The notes: generated by a model not told the origin, from the letters alone. A DNA stretch of 64,000 nt from Limanda limanda (GCF_963576545.1 NC_083647.1:1689507-1753506); one strand, 5' to 3'; positions 44,232 through 57,052 are shown, numbered from the stretch's first letter. A program made the numbers and translations.

Positions 44232-44349
44232 TGACTCTGGTTTCTCTTCATAACGCACAAGTCTTTCGCCTTTTACTAAAGACTTCCGTGGAGAGGAACA
44301 AACATGAGTTGAATATATTTTTGGCAGGCTTTGCTTCATGGCTGAGCCT
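44232..44349 (+). ncRNA. RNU5: U5 snRNA, copy 50
   Basis: Consensus sequence. Confidence 0.94.
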
Positions 44350-44524
44350 TTTGAAATTGTGAAAAGTCAAAGAGCTGTCTAGGTCAGAAATCAAGCGTCC
44401 ACAAAGGAGAGCTCGGGCGGAGGTGATAAGCAGCAGCCATCGTTATGCACACCTCCAAATGTGGCACCATATCAAGTGAGATTTGTGCCAAGAGCCTGGG
44501 GTGGACATCCAACACTTGGGGATT

Positions 44525-44712
44525 ATCGCTTCTCGGCCTTTTGGCTAAGATCAAGTGTAGTATCTGTTCTTATCAGTTTAATATCTGATATGTCCTCTAT
44601 ATGAGGACTACATATTAAGCAGATTTTTGGCAAGAGGAGCAGAAATGTGGAGCTTGCTCCCTTCTCTCCACGCATCGACCTAGCATTGCAGTGCTGCTGG
44701 GAACGGTGCACT
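44525..44712 (+). ncRNA. RNU2: U2 snRNA, copy 51
   Basis: Variant C171T in the unpaired part of stem-loop IV, shared with copies 57, 59 and 62. Confidence 0.95.
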
Positions 44713-45014
44713 CTGTTCTTACCCTGTAGAAAAGCAAACACTCAAGACCTGCTGGGAGACTTGGTGAGAAACCAGAGTCAGCTATTTGGACCCAATGTAA
44801 GTGGTTCAGGGATCTATCGCTTAAACAGGCTTAAAAGCCAATCACAGTAGTCAGGGCAGGAGCTAATAAAGACGTGTATAATTTTGGTTGCCAAATGGGG
44901 GCGGGGTGGGAATGTTGCATACTGGGCTCTGACATGCGGAAAGAAAAGGCCTACCGTAAAGGTGGTGAATGTGACCGAGAGGCTCCACCGCTGCTCTCCA
45001 ACACAGGGCCATGC

Positions 45015-45132
45015 TGACTCTGGTTTCTCTTCATAACGCACAAGTCTTTCGCCTTTTACTAAAGACTTCCGTGGAGAGGAACAAACATGAGTTGAATATA
45101 TTTTTGGCAGGCTTTGCTTCATGGCTGAGCCT
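45015..45132 (+). ncRNA. RNU5: U5 snRNA, copy 51
   Basis: Consensus sequence. Confidence 0.94.
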
Positions 45133-45307
45133 TTTGAAGTTGTGAAAAGTCAAAGAGCTGTCTAGGTCAGAAATCAAGCGTCCACAAAGGAGAGCTCGGG
45201 CGGAGGTGATAAGCAGCAGCCATCGTTATGCACACCTCCAAATGTGGCACCATATCAAGTGAGATTTGTGCCAAGAGCCTGGCGTGGACATCCAACACTT
45301 GGGGATT

Positions 45308-45495
45308 ATCGCTTCTCGGCCTTTTGGCTAAGATCAAGTGTAGTATCTGTTCTTATCAGTTTAATATCTGATATGTCCTCTATATGAGGACTACATATTA
45401 AGCAGATTTTTGGCAAGAGGAGCAGAAATGTGGAGCTTGCTCCCTTCTCTCCACGCATCGACCTAGCATTGCAGTGCCGCTGGGAACGGTGCACT
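45308..45495 (+). ncRNA. RNU2: U2 snRNA, copy 52
   Basis: Consensus sequence. Confidence 0.96.
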
Positions 45496-45797
45496 CTGTT
45501 CTTACCCTGTAGAAAAGCAAACACTCAAGACCTGCTGGGAGACTTGGTGAGAAACCAGAGTCAGCTATTTGGACTCAATGTAAGTGGTTCAGGGATCTAT
45601 CGCTTAAACAGGCTTAAAAGCCAATCACAGTAGTCAGGGCAGGAGCTAATAAAGACGTGTATAATTTTGGTTGCCAGATGGGGGCGGGGTGGGAATGTTG
45701 CATACTGGGCTCTGACATGCGGAAAGAAAAGGCCTAACGTGAAGGTGGTGAATGTGACCGAGAGGCTCCACCGCTGCTCTCCAACACAGGGCCATGC

Positions 45798-45915
45798 TGA
45801 CTCTGGTTTCTCTTCATAACGCACAAGTCTTTCGCCTTTTACTAAAGACTTCCGTGGAGAGGAACAAACATGAGTTGAATATATTTTTGGCAGGCTTTGC
45901 TTCATGGCTGAGCCT
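45798..45915 (+). ncRNA. RNU5: U5 snRNA, copy 52
   Basis: Gene body consensus; PSE-like element has ctaacgt for ctaccgt. Confidence 0.93.
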
Positions 45916-46090
45916 TTTGAAATTGTGAAAAGTCAAAGAGCTGTCTAGGTCAGAAATCAAGCGTCCACAAAGGAGAGCTCGGGCGGAGGTGATAAGCAGC
46001 AGCCATCGTTATGCACACCTCCAAATGTGGCACCATATCAAGTGAGATTTGTGCCAAGAGCCTGGCATGGACATCCAACAGTTGGGGATT

Positions 46091-46278
46091 ATTGCTTCTC
46101 GGCCTTTTGGCTAAGATCAAGTGTAGTATCTGTTCTTATCAGTTTAATATCTGATATGTCCTCTATATGAGGACTACATATTAAGCAGATTTTTGGCAAG
46201 AGGAGCAGAAATGTGGACCTTGCTCCCTTCTCTCCACGCATCGACCAAGCATTGCAGTGCCTCCGGGAACGGTGCACT
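46091..46278 (+). ncRNA. RNU2: U2 snRNA, copy 53 (diverged)
   Basis: Variants C3T, G128C, T157A, G172T, T174C: stems III and IV are both weakened. Likely decaying. Confidence 0.9.
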
Positions 46279-46580
46279 CTGTTCTTACCCTTTAGAAAAG
46301 CAAACACTCAAGACCTGCTGGGAGACTTGGTGAGAAACCAGAGTCAGCTATTTGGACCCAATGTAAGTTGTTCAGGGATCTATCGCTTAAACAGGCTTAA
46401 AAGCCAATCACAGTAGTCAGGGCAGGAGCTAATAAAGACGTGTATAATTTTGGTTGCCAGATGGGGGCGGGGTGGGAATGTTGCATACTGGGCTCTGACA
46501 TGCGGAAAGAAAAGGCCTACCGTGAAGGTGGTGAATGTGACCGAGAGGCTCCACCGCTGCTCTCCAACACAGGGCCATGC

Positions 46581-46698
46581 CGACTCTGGTTTCTCTTCAT
46601 AATGCACAAGTCTTTCGCCTTTTACTAAAGACTTCCGTGGAGAGGAACAACCATGAGTTGAATATATTTTTGGCAGGCTTTGCTTCATGGCTGAGCCT
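46581..46698 (+). ncRNA. RNU5: U5 snRNA, copy 53
   Basis: Variants T1C, C23T, A71C. Confidence 0.91.
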
Positions 46699-46873
46699 TT
46701 TGAAATTGTGAAAAGTCAAAGAGCTGTCTAGGTCAGAAATCAAGCGTCCACAAAGGAGAGCTCGGGCGGAGGTGATAAGCAGCAGCCATCGTTATGCACA
46801 CCTCCAAATGTGGCACCATATCAAGTGAGATTTGTGCCAAGAGCCTGGCATGGACATCCAACTGTTGGGGATT

Positions 46874-47061
46874 ATTGCTTCTCGGCCTTTTGGCTAAGAT
46901 CAAGTGTAGTATCTGTTCTTATCAGTTTAATATCTGATATGTCCTCTATATGAGGACTACATATTACGCAGATTTTTGGCAAGAGGAGCAGAAATGTGGA
47001 CCTTGCTCCCTTCTCTCCACGCATCGACCTAGCATTGCAGTGCCTCCGGGAACGGTGCACT
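46874..47061 (+). ncRNA. RNU2: U2 snRNA, copy 54 (diverged)
   Basis: Variants C3T, A94C, G128C, G172T, T174C; close relative of copy 53. Confidence 0.9.
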
Positions 47062-47363
47062 CTGTTCTTACCCTTTAGAAAAGCAAACACTCAAGACCTG
47101 CTGGGAGACTTGGTGAGAAACCAGAGTCAGCTATTTGGACTCAATGTAAGTGGTTCAGGGATCTATCGCTTAAACAGGCTTAAAAGCCAATCACAGTAGT
47201 CAGGGCAGGAGCTAATAAAGACGTGTATAATTTTGGTTGCCAGATGGGGGCGGGGTGGGAATGTTGCATACTGGGCTCTGACATGCGGAAAGAAAAGGCC
47301 TACCGTGAAGGTGGTGAATGTGACCGAGAGGCTCCACCGCTGCTCTCCAACACAGGGCCATGC

Positions 47364-47481
47364 TCACTCTGGTTTCTCTTCATAACGCACAAGTCTTTCG
47401 CCTTTTACTAAAGACTTCCGTGGAGAGGAACAAACATGAGTTGAATATATTTTTGGCAGGCTTTGCTTCATGGCTGAGCCT
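47364..47481 (+). ncRNA. RNU5: U5 snRNA, copy 54
   Basis: Variant G2C. Confidence 0.93.
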
Positions 47482-47656
47482 TTTGAAATTGTGAAAAGTC
47501 AAAGAGCTGTCTAGGTCAGAAATCAAGCGTCCACAAAGGAGAGCTCGGGCGGAGGTGATAAGCAGCAGCCATCGTTATGCACACCTCCAAATGTGGCACC
47601 ATATAAAGTGAGATTTGTGCCAAGAGCCTGGCGTGGACATCCAACACTTGGGGATT

Positions 47657-47844
47657 ATCGCTTCTCGGCCTTTTGGCTCAGATCAAGTGTAGTATCTGTT
47701 CTTATCAGTTTAATATCTGATATGTCCTCTATATGAGGACTACATATTAAGCAGATTTTTGGCAAGAGGAGCAGAAATGTGGAGCTTGCTCCCTTCTCTC
47801 CACGCATCGACCTAGCATTGCAGTGCCGCTGGGAACGGTGCACT
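47657..47844 (+). ncRNA. RNU2: U2 snRNA, copy 55
   Basis: Variant A23C. Confidence 0.94.
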
Positions 47845-48146
47845 CTGTTCTTACCCTGTAGAAAAGCAAACACTCAAGACCTGCTGGTAGACTTGGTGAG
47901 AAACCAGAGTCAGCTATTTGGACCCAATGTAAGTGGTTCAGGGATCTATCGCTTAAACAGGCTTAAAAGCCAATCACAGTAGTCAGGGCAGCAGCTAATA
48001 AAGACGTGTATAATTTTGGTTGCCAAATGGGGGCGGGGTGGGAATGTTGCATACTGGGCTCTGACATGCGGAAAGAAAAGGCCTACCGTGAAGGTGGTGA
48101 ATGTGACCGAGAGTCTCCACCGCTGCTCTCCAACACAGGGCCATGC

Positions 48147-48264
48147 TGACTCTGGTTTCTCTTCATAACGCACAAGTCTTTCGCCTTTTACTAAAGACTT
48201 CCGTGGAGAGGAACAAACATGAGTTGAATATATTTTTGGCAGGCTTTGCTTCATGGCTGAGCCT
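48147..48264 (+). ncRNA. RNU5: U5 snRNA, copy 55
   Basis: Consensus sequence. Confidence 0.94.
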
Positions 48265-48439
48265 TTTGAAATTGTGAAAAGTCAAAGAGCTGTCTAGGTC
48301 AGAAATCAAGCGTCCACAAAGGAGAGCTCGGGCGGAGGTGATAAGCAGCAGCCATCGTTATGCACACCTCCAAATGTGGCACCATATCAAGTGAGATTTG
48401 TGCCAAGAGCCTGTCGTGGACATCCAACACTTGGGGATT

Positions 48440-48627
48440 ATCGCTTCTCGGCCTTTTGGCTAAGATCAAGTGTAGTATCTGTTCTTATCAGTTTAATATC
48501 TGATATGTCCTCTATATGAGGACTACATATTAAGCAGATTTTTGGCAAGAGGAGCAGAAATGTGGAGCTTGCTCCCTTCTCTCCACGCATCGACCTAGCT
48601 TTGCAGTGCCGCTGGGAACGGTGCACT
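48440..48627 (+). ncRNA. RNU2: U2 snRNA, copy 56
   Basis: Variant A161T at the stem IV loop, shared with copy 61. Confidence 0.94.
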
Positions 48628-48929
48628 CTGTTCTTACCCTGTAGAAAAGCAAACACTCAAGACCTGCTGGGAAAATTGGTGAGAAACCAGAGTCAGCTAT
48701 TTGGACCCAATGTAAGTGGTTCAGGGATCTATCGCTTAAACAGGCTTAAAAGCCAATCACAGTAGTCAGGGCAGGAGCTAATAAAGACGTGTATAATTTT
48801 GGTTGCCAAATGGGGGCGGGGTGGGAATGTTGCATACTGGGCTCTGACATGCGGAAAGAAAAGGCCTACCGTGAAGGTGGTGAATGTGACCGAGAGTCTC
48901 CACCGCTGTTCTCCAACACAGGGCCATGC

Positions 48930-49047
48930 TGACTCTGGTTTCTCTTCATAACGCACAAATCTTTCGCCTTTTACTAAAGACTTCCGTGGAGAGGAACAAA
49001 CATGAGTTGAATATATTTTTGGCAGGCTTTGCTTCATGGCTGAGCCT
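48930..49047 (+). ncRNA. RNU5: U5 snRNA, copy 56
   Basis: Variant G30A, shared with copy 61. Confidence 0.93.
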
Positions 49048-49222
49048 TTTGAAATTGTGAAAAGTCAAAGAGCTGTCTAGGTCAGAAATCAAGCGTCCAC
49101 AAAGGAGAGCTCGGGCGGAGGTGATAAGCAGCAGCCATCGTTATGCACACCTCCAAATGTGGCACCATATCAAGTGAGATTTGTGCCAAGAGCCAGGCGT
49201 GGACATCCAACAATTGGGGATT

Positions 49223-49410
49223 ATCGCTTCTCGGCCTTTTGGCTAAGATCAAGTGTAGTATCTGTTCTTATCAGTTTAATATCTGATATGTCCTCTATAT
49301 GAGGACTACATATTAAGCAGATTTTTGGCAAGAGGAGCAGAAATGTGGAGCTTGCTCCCTTCTCTCCACGCATCGACCTAGCATTGCAGTGCTGCTGGGA
49401 ACGGTGCACT
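49223..49410 (+). ncRNA. RNU2: U2 snRNA, copy 57
   Basis: Variant C171T. Confidence 0.95.
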
Positions 49411-49712
49411 CTGTTCTTACCCTGTAGAAAAGCAAACACTCAAGACCTGCTGGGAGACTTGGTGAGAAACCAGAGTCAGTTATTTGGACCCAATGTAAGT
49501 GGTTCAGGGATCTATCGCTTAAACAGGCTTAAAAGCCAATCACAGTAGTCAGGGCAGGAGCTAATAAAGACGTGTATAATTTTGGTTGCCAGATGGGGGC
49601 GGGGTGGGAATGTTGCATACTGGGCTCTGACATGCGGAAAGAAAAGGCCTACCGTGAAGGTGGTGAATGTGACCGAGAGGCTCCACCGCTGCTCTCCAAC
49701 ACAGGGCCATTC

Positions 49713-49830
49713 CGACTCTGGTTTCTCTTCATAACGCACAAGTCTTTCGCCTTTTACTAAAGACTTCCGTGGAGAGGAACAAACATGAGTTGAATATATT
49801 TTTGGCAGGCTTTGCTTCATGGCTGAGCCT
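49713..49830 (+). ncRNA. RNU5: U5 snRNA, copy 57
   Basis: Variant T1C, with an upstream change (ccattc); shared with copy 63. Confidence 0.92.
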
Positions 49831-50005
49831 TTTGAAATTGTGAAAAGTCAAAGAGCTGTCTAGGTCAGAAATCAAGCGTCCACAAAGGAGAGCTCGGGCG
49901 GAGGTGATAAGCAGCAGCCATCGTTATGCACACCTCCAAATGTGGCACCATCTCAAGTGAGATTTGTGCCAAGAGCCTGGCGTGGACATCCAACACTTGG
50001 GGATT

Positions 50006-50193
50006 ATCGCTTCTCGGCCTTTTGGCTATGATCAAGTGTAGTATCTGTTCTTATCAGTTTAATATCTGATATGTCCTCTATGTGAGGACTACATATTAAG
50101 CAGATTTTTGGCAAGAGGAGCAGAAATGTGGAGCTTGCTACCTTCTCTCCACGCATCGACCTAGCATTGCAGTGCCGCTGGGAACGGTGCACT
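50006..50193 (+). ncRNA. RNU2: U2 snRNA, copy 58
   Basis: Variants A24T, A77G, C135A. Confidence 0.93.
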
Positions 50194-50495
50194 CTGTTCT
50201 TACCCTGTAGAAAAGCAAACAGTCAAGACCTGCTGGGAGACTTGTTGAGAAACCAGAGTCAGCTATTTGGACCCAATGTAAGTGGTTCAGGGATCTATCG
50301 CTTAAACAGGCTTAAAAGCCAATCACAGTAGTCAGGGCAGGAGCTAATAAAGACGTGTATAATTTTGGTTGCCAAATGGGGGCGGGGTGGGAATGTTGCA
50401 TACTGGGCTCTGACATGCGGAAAGAAAAGGCCTACCGTAAAGGTGGTGAATGTGACCGAGAGGCTCCACCGCTGCTCTCCAACACAGGGCCATGC

Positions 50496-50613
50496 TGACT
50501 CTGGTTTCTCTTCATAACGCACAAGTCTTTCGCCTTTTACTAAAGACTTCCGTGGAGAGGAACAAACATGAGTTGAATATATTTTTGGCAGGCTTTGCTT
50601 CATGGCTGAGCCT
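50496..50613 (+). ncRNA. RNU5: U5 snRNA, copy 58
   Basis: Consensus sequence. Confidence 0.94.
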
Positions 50614-50788
50614 TTTGAAATTGTGAAAAGTCAAAGAGCTGTCTAGGTCAGAAATCAAGCGTCCACAAAGGAGAGCTCGGGCGGAGGTGATAAGCAGCAG
50701 CCATCGTTATGCACACCTCCAAATGTGGCACCATATCAAGTGAGATTTGTGCCAAGAGCCTAGCGTGGATATCCAACACTTGGGGATT

Positions 50789-50976
50789 ATCGCTTCTCGG
50801 CCTTTTGGCTAAGATCAAGTGTAGTATCTGTTCTTATCAATTTAATATCTGATATGTCCTCTATATGAGGACTACATATTAAGCAGATTTTTGGCAAGAG
50901 GAGCAGAAATGTGGAGCTTGCTCCCTTCTCTCCACGCATCGACCTAGCATTGCAGTGCTGCTGGGAACGGTGCACT
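50789..50976 (+). ncRNA. RNU2: U2 snRNA, copy 59
   Basis: Variants G52A (stem IIa) and C171T. Confidence 0.94.
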
Positions 50977-51278
50977 CTGTTCTTACCCTGTAGAAAAGCA
51001 AACACTCAAGACCTGCTGGGAGACTTGGTGAGAAACCAGAGTCAGCTATTTGGACCCAATGTAAGTGGTTCAGGGATCTATCGCTTAAACAGGCTTAAAA
51101 GCCAATCACAGTAGTCAGGGCAGGAGCTAATAAAGACGTGTATAATTTTGGTTGCCAGATGGGGGCGGGGTGGGAATGTTGCATACTGGGCTCTGACATG
51201 CGGAAAGAAAAGGCCTACCGTGAAGGTGGTGAATGTGACCGAGAGTCTCCACCGCTGCTCTCCAACACAGGGCCATGC

Positions 51279-51396
51279 TGACTCTTGTTTCTCTTCATAA
51301 CGCACAAGTCTTTCGCCTTTTACTAAAGACTTCCGTGGAGAGGAACAAACATGAGTTGAATATATTTTTGGCAGGCTTTGCTTCATGGCTGAGCCT
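51279..51396 (+). ncRNA. RNU5: U5 snRNA, copy 59
   Basis: Variant G8T. Confidence 0.93.
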
Positions 51397-51571
51397 TTTG
51401 AAATTGTGAAAAGTCAAAGAGCTGTCTAGGTCAGAAATCAAGCGTCCACAAAGGAGAGCTCGGGCGGAGGTGATAAGCAGCAGCCATCGTTATGCACACC
51501 TCCAAATGTGGCACCATCTCAAGTGAGATTTGTGCCAAGAGCCTGGCGTGGACATCCAACACTTGGGGATT

Positions 51572-51759
51572 ATCGCTTCTCGGCCTTTTGGCTAAGATCA
51601 AGTGTAGTATCTGTTCTTATCAGTGTAATATCTGATATGTCCTCTATATGAGGACTACATATTAAGCAGATTTTTGGCAAGAGGAGCAGAAATGTGGAGC
51701 TTGCTCCCTTCTCTCCACGCATCGACCTAGCATTGCAGTGCCGCTGGGAACGGTGCACT
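51572..51759 (+). ncRNA. RNU2: U2 snRNA, copy 60
   Basis: Variant T54G, shared with copy 63. Confidence 0.95.
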
Positions 51760-52061
51760 CTGTTCTTACCCTGTAGAAAAGCAAACACTCAAGACCTGCT
51801 GGGAGACTTGGTGAGAAACCAGAGTCAGCTATTTGGACCCGATGTAAGTGGTTCAGGGATCTATCGCTTAAACAGGCTTAAAAGCCAATCACAGTAGTCA
51901 GGGCAGGAGCTAATAAAGACGTGTATAATTTTGGTTGCCAGATGGGGGCGGGGTGGGAATGTTGCATACTGGGCTCTGACATGCGGAAAGAAAAGGCCTA
52001 CCGTGAAGGTGGTGAATGTGACCGAGAGGCTCCACCGCTGCTCTCCAACACAGGGCCATGC

Positions 52062-52179
52062 CGACTCTGGTTTCTCTTCATAACGCACAAGTCTTTCGCC
52101 TTTTACTAAAGACTTCCGTGGAGAGGAACAAACATGAGTTGAATATATTTTTGGCAGGCTTTGCTTCATGGCTGAGCCT
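52062..52179 (+). ncRNA. RNU5: U5 snRNA, copy 60
   Basis: Variant T1C. Confidence 0.93.
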
Positions 52180-52354
52180 TTTGAAATTGTGAAAAGTCAA
52201 AGAGCTGTCTAGGTCAGAAATCAAGCGTCCACAAAGGAGAGCTCGGGCGGAGGTGATAAGCAGCAGCCATCGTTATGCACACCTCCAAATGTGGCACCAT
52301 ATCAAGTGAGATTTGTGCCAAGAGCCTGGCATGGACATCCAACAGTTGGGGATT

Positions 52355-52542
52355 ATTGCTTCTCGGCCTTTTGGCTAAGATCAAGTGTAGTATCTGTTCT
52401 TATCAGTTTAATATCTGATATGTCCTCTATATGAGGACTACATATTAAGCAGATTTTTGGCAAGAGGAGCAGAAATGTGGAGCTTGCTCCCTTCTCTCCA
52501 CGCATCGACCTAGCTTTGCAGTGCCGCTGGGAACGGTGCACT
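52355..52542 (+). ncRNA. RNU2: U2 snRNA, copy 61
   Basis: Variants C3T, A161T. Confidence 0.94.
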
Positions 52543-52844
52543 CTGTTCTTACCCTGTAGAAAAGCAAACACTCAAGACCTGCTGGGAAACTTGGTGAGAA
52601 ACCAGAGTCAGCTATTTGGACCCAATGTAAGTGGTTCAGGGATCTATCGCTTAAACAGGCTTAAAAGCCAATCACAGTAGTCAGGGCAGGAGCTAATAAA
52701 GACGTGTATAATTTTGGTTGCCAAATGGGGGCGGGGTGGGAATGTTGCATACTGGGCTCTGACATGCGGAAAGAAAAGGCCTACCGTGAAGGTGGTGAAT
52801 GTGACCGAGAGTCTCCACCGCTGTTCTCCAACACAGGGCCATGC

Positions 52845-52962
52845 TGACTCTGGTTTCTCTTCATAACGCACAAATCTTTCGCCTTTTACTAAAGACTTCC
52901 GTGGAGAGGAACAAACATGAGTTGAATATATTTTTGGCAGGCTTTGCTTCATGGCTGAGCCT
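52845..52962 (+). ncRNA. RNU5: U5 snRNA, copy 61
   Basis: Variant G30A. Confidence 0.93.
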
Positions 52963-53137
52963 TTTGAAATTGTGAAAAGTCAAAGAGCTGTCTAGGTCAG
53001 AAATCAAGCGTCCACAAAGGAGAGCTCGGGCGGAGGTGATAAGCAGCAGCCATCGTTATGCACACCTCCAAATGTGGCACCATATCAAGTGAGATTTGTG
53101 CCAAGAGCCAGGCGTGGACATCCAACAATTGGGGATT

Positions 53138-53325
53138 ATCGCTTCTCGGCCTTTTGGCTAAGATCAAGTGTAGTATCTGTTCTTATCAGTTTAATATCTG
53201 ATATGTCCTCTATATGAGGACTACATATTAAGCAGATTTTTGGCAAGAGGAGCAGAAATGTGGAGCTTGCTCCCTTCTCTCCACGCATCGACCTAGCATT
53301 GCAGTGCTGCTGGGAACGGTGCACT
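53138..53325 (+). ncRNA. RNU2: U2 snRNA, copy 62
   Basis: Variant C171T. Confidence 0.95.
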
Positions 53326-53627
53326 CTGTTCTTACCCTGTAGAAAAGCAAACACTCAAGACCTGCTGGGAGACTTGGTGAGAAACCAGAGTCAGTTATTT
53401 GGACCCAATGTAAGTGGTTCAGGGATCTATCGCTTAAACAGGCTTAAAAGCCAATCACAGTAGTCAGGGCAGGAGCTAATAAAGACGTGTATAATTTTGG
53501 TTGCCAGATGGGGGCGGGGTGGGAATGTTGCATACTGGGCTCTGACATGCGGAAAGAAAAGGCCTACCGTGAAGGTGGTGAATGTGACCGAGAGTCTCCA
53601 CCGCTGCTCTCCAACACAGGGCCATGC

Positions 53628-53745
53628 TGACTCTGGTTTCTCTTCATAACGCACAAGTCTTTCGCCTTTTACTAAAGACTTCCGTGGAGAGGAACAAACA
53701 TGAGTTGAATATATTTTTGGCAGGCTTTGCTTCATGGCTGAGCCT
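53628..53745 (+). ncRNA. RNU5: U5 snRNA, copy 62
   Basis: Consensus sequence. Confidence 0.94.
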
Positions 53746-53920
53746 TTTGAAATTGTGAAAAGTCAAAGAGCTGTCTAGGTCAGAAATCAAGCGTCCACAA
53801 AGGAGAGCTCGGGCGGAGGTGATAAGCAGCAGCCATCGTTATGCACACCTCCAAATGTGGCACCATCTCAAGTGAGATTTGTGCCAAGAGCCTGGCGTGG
53901 ACATCCAACACTTGGGGATT

Positions 53921-54108
53921 ATCGCTTCTCGGCCTTTTGGCTAAGATCAAGTGTAGTATCTGTTCTTATCAGTGTAATATCTGATATGTCCTCTATATGA
54001 GGACTACATATTAAGCAGATTTTTGGCAAGAGGAGCAGAAATGTGGAGCTTGCTCCCTTCTCTCCACGCATCGACCTAGCATTGCAGTGCCGCTGGGAAC
54101 GGTGCACT
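53921..54108 (+). ncRNA. RNU2: U2 snRNA, copy 63
   Basis: Variant T54G. Confidence 0.95.
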
Positions 54109-54410
54109 CTGTTCTTACCCTGTAGAAAAGCAAACACTCAAGACCTGCTGGGAGACTTGGTGAGAAACCAGAGTCAGCTATTTGGACCCAATGTAAGTGG
54201 TTCAGGGATCTATCGCTTAAACAGGCTTAAAAGCCAATCACAGTAGTCAGGGCAGGAGCTAATAAAGACGTGTATAATTTTGGTTGCCAGATGGGGGCGG
54301 GGTGGGAATGTTGCATACTGGGCTCTGACATGCGGAAAGAAAAGGCCTACCGTGAAGGTGGTGAATGTGACCGAGAGGCTCCACCGCTGCTCTCCAACAC
54401 AGGGCCATTC

Positions 54411-54528
54411 CGACTCTGGTTTCTCTTCATAACGCACAAGTCTTTCGCCTTTTACTAAAGACTTCCGTGGAGAGGAACAAACATGAGTTGAATATATTTT
54501 TGGCAGGCTTTGCTTCATGGCTGAGCCT
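54411..54528 (+). ncRNA. RNU5: U5 snRNA, copy 63
   Basis: Variant T1C, as copy 57. Confidence 0.92.
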
Positions 54529-54703
54529 TTTGAAATTGTGAAAAGTCAAAGAGCTGTCTAGGTCAGAAATCAAGCGTCCACAAAGGAGAGCTCGGGCGGA
54601 GGTGATAAGCAGCAGCCATCGTTATGCACACCTCCAAATGTGGCACCATATCAAGTGAGATTTGTGCCAAGAGCCTGGCGTGGACATCCAACACTTGGGG
54701 ATT

Positions 54704-54891
54704 ATCGCTTCTCGGCCTTTTGGCTAAGATCAAGTGTAGTATCTGTTCTTATCAGTTTAATATCTGATATGTCCTCTATATGAGGACTACATATTAAGCA
54801 GATTTTTGGCAAGAGGAGCAGAAATGTGGAGCTTGCTCCCTTCTCTCCACGCATCGACCTAGCATTGCAGTGCCGCTGGGAACGGTGCACT
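54704..54891 (+). ncRNA. RNU2: U2 snRNA, copy 64
   Basis: Consensus sequence. Confidence 0.96.
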
Positions 54892-55193
54892 CTGTTCTTA
54901 CCCTGTAGAAAAGCAAACACTCAAGACCTGCTGGGAGACTTGGTGAGAAACCAGAGTCAGTTATTTGGACCCAATGTAAGTGGTTCAGGGATCTATCGCT
55001 TAAACAGGCTTAAAAGCCAATCACAGTAGTCAGGGCAGGAGCTAATAAAGACGTGTATAATTTTGGTTGCCAGATGGGGGCGGGGTGGGAATGTTGCATA
55101 CTGGGCTCTGACATGCGGAAAGAAAAGGCCTACCGTGAAGGTGGTGAATGTGACCGAGAGGCTCCACCGCTGCTCTCCAACACAGGGCCATGC

Positions 55194-55311
55194 TGACTCT
55201 GGTTTCTCTTCATAACGCACAAGTCTTTCGCCTTTTACTAAAGACTTCCGTGGAGAGGAACAAACATGAGTTGAATATATTTTTGGCAGGCTTTGCTTCA
55301 TGGCTGAGCCT
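55194..55311 (+). ncRNA. RNU5: U5 snRNA, copy 64
   Basis: Consensus sequence. Confidence 0.94.
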
Positions 55312-55486
55312 TTTGAAATTGTGAAAAGTCAAAGAGCTGTCTAGGTCAGAAATCAAGCGTCCACAAAGGAGAGCTCGGGCGGAGGTGATAAGCAGCAGCC
55401 ATCGTTATGCACACCTCCAAATGTGGCACCATCTCAAGTGAGATTTGTGCCAAGAGCCTGGCGTGGACATCCAACACTTGGGGATT

Positions 55487-55674
55487 ATCGCTTCTCGGCC
55501 TTTTGGCTAAGATCAAGTGTAGTATCTGTTCTTATCAGTTTAATATCCGATATGTCCTCTATGTGAGGACTACATATTAAGCAGATTTTTGGCAAGAGGA
55601 GCAGAAATGTGGAGCTTGCTCCCTTCTCTCCACGCATCGACCTAGCATTGCAGTGCCGCTGGGAACGGTGCACT
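55487..55674 (+). ncRNA. RNU2: U2 snRNA, copy 65
   Basis: Variants T62C (stem IIa) and A77G. Confidence 0.94.
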
Positions 55675-55976
55675 CTGTTCTTACCCTGTAGAAAAGCAAA
55701 CAGTCAAGACCTGCTGGGAGACTTGTTGAGAAACCAGAGTCAGCTATTTGGACCCAATGTAAGTGGTTCAGGGATCTATCGCTTAAACAGGCTTAAAAGC
55801 CAATCACAGTAGTCAGGGCAGGAGCTAATAAAGACGTGTATAATTTTGGTTGCCAGATGGGGGCGGGGTGGGAATGTTGCATACTGGGCTCTGACATGCG
55901 GAAAGAAAAGGCCTACCGTGAAGGTGGTGAATGTGACCGAGAGGCTCCACCGCTGCTCTCCAACACAGGGCCATGC

Positions 55977-56094
55977 TGACTCTGGTTTCTCTTCATAACG
56001 CACAAGTCTTTCGCCTTTTACTAAAGACTTCCGTGGAGAGGAACAAACATGAGTTGAATATATTTTTGGCAGGCTTTGCTTCATGGCTGAGCCT
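55977..56094 (+). ncRNA. RNU5: U5 snRNA, copy 65
   Basis: Consensus sequence. Confidence 0.94.
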
Positions 56095-56269
56095 TTTGAA
56101 ATTGTGAAAAGTCAAAGAGCTGTCTAGGTCAGAAATCAAGCGTCCACAAAGGAGAGCTCGGGCGGAGGTGATAAGCAGCAGCCATCGTTATGCACACCTC
56201 CAAATGTGGCACCATCTCAAGTGAGATTTGTGCCAAGAGCCTGGCGTGGACATCCAACACTTGGGGATT

Positions 56270-56457
56270 ATCGCTTCTCGGCCTTTTGGCTAAGATCAAG
56301 TGTAGTATCTGTTCTTATCAGTTTAATATCTGATATGTCCTCTATATGAGGACTACATATTAAGCAGATTTTTGGCAAGAGGAGCAGAAATGTGGAGCTT
56401 GCTCCCTTCTCTCCACGCATCGACCTAGCATTGCAGTGCCGCTGGGAACGGTGCACT
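56270..56457 (+). ncRNA. RNU2: U2 snRNA, copy 66
   Basis: Consensus sequence. Confidence 0.96.
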
Positions 56458-56759
56458 CTGTTCTTACCCTGTAGAAAAGCAAACACTCAAGACCTGCTGG
56501 TAGACTTGGTGAGAAACCAGAGTCAGCTATTTGGACCCAATGTAAGTGGTTCAGGGATCTATCGCTTAAACAGGCTTAAAAGCCAATCACAGTAGTCAGG
56601 GCAGGAGCTAATAAAGACGTGTATAATTTTGGTTGCCAGATGGGGGCGGGGTGGGAATGTTGCATACTGGGCTCTGACATGCGGAAAGAAAAGGCCTACC
56701 GTGAAGGTGGTGAATGTGACCGAGAGTCTCCACCGCTGCTCTCCAACACAGGGCCATGC

Positions 56760-56877
56760 TGACTCTGGTTTCTCTTCATAACGCACAAGTCTTTCGCCTT
56801 TTACTAAAGACTTCCGTGGAGAGGAACAAACATGAGTTGAATATATTTTTGGTAGGCTTTGCTTCATGGCTGAGCCT
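56760..56877 (+). ncRNA. RNU5: U5 snRNA, copy 66
   Basis: Variant C94T. Confidence 0.93.
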
Positions 56878-57052
56878 TTTGAAATTGTGAAAAGTCAAAG
56901 AGCTGTCTAGGTCAGAAATCAAGCGTCCACAAAGGAGAGCTCGGGCGGAGGTGATAAGCAGCAGCCATCGTTATGCACACCTCCAAATGTGGCACCATAT
57001 CAAGTGAGATTTGTGCCAAGAGCCTGGCGTGGACATCCAACACTTGGGGATT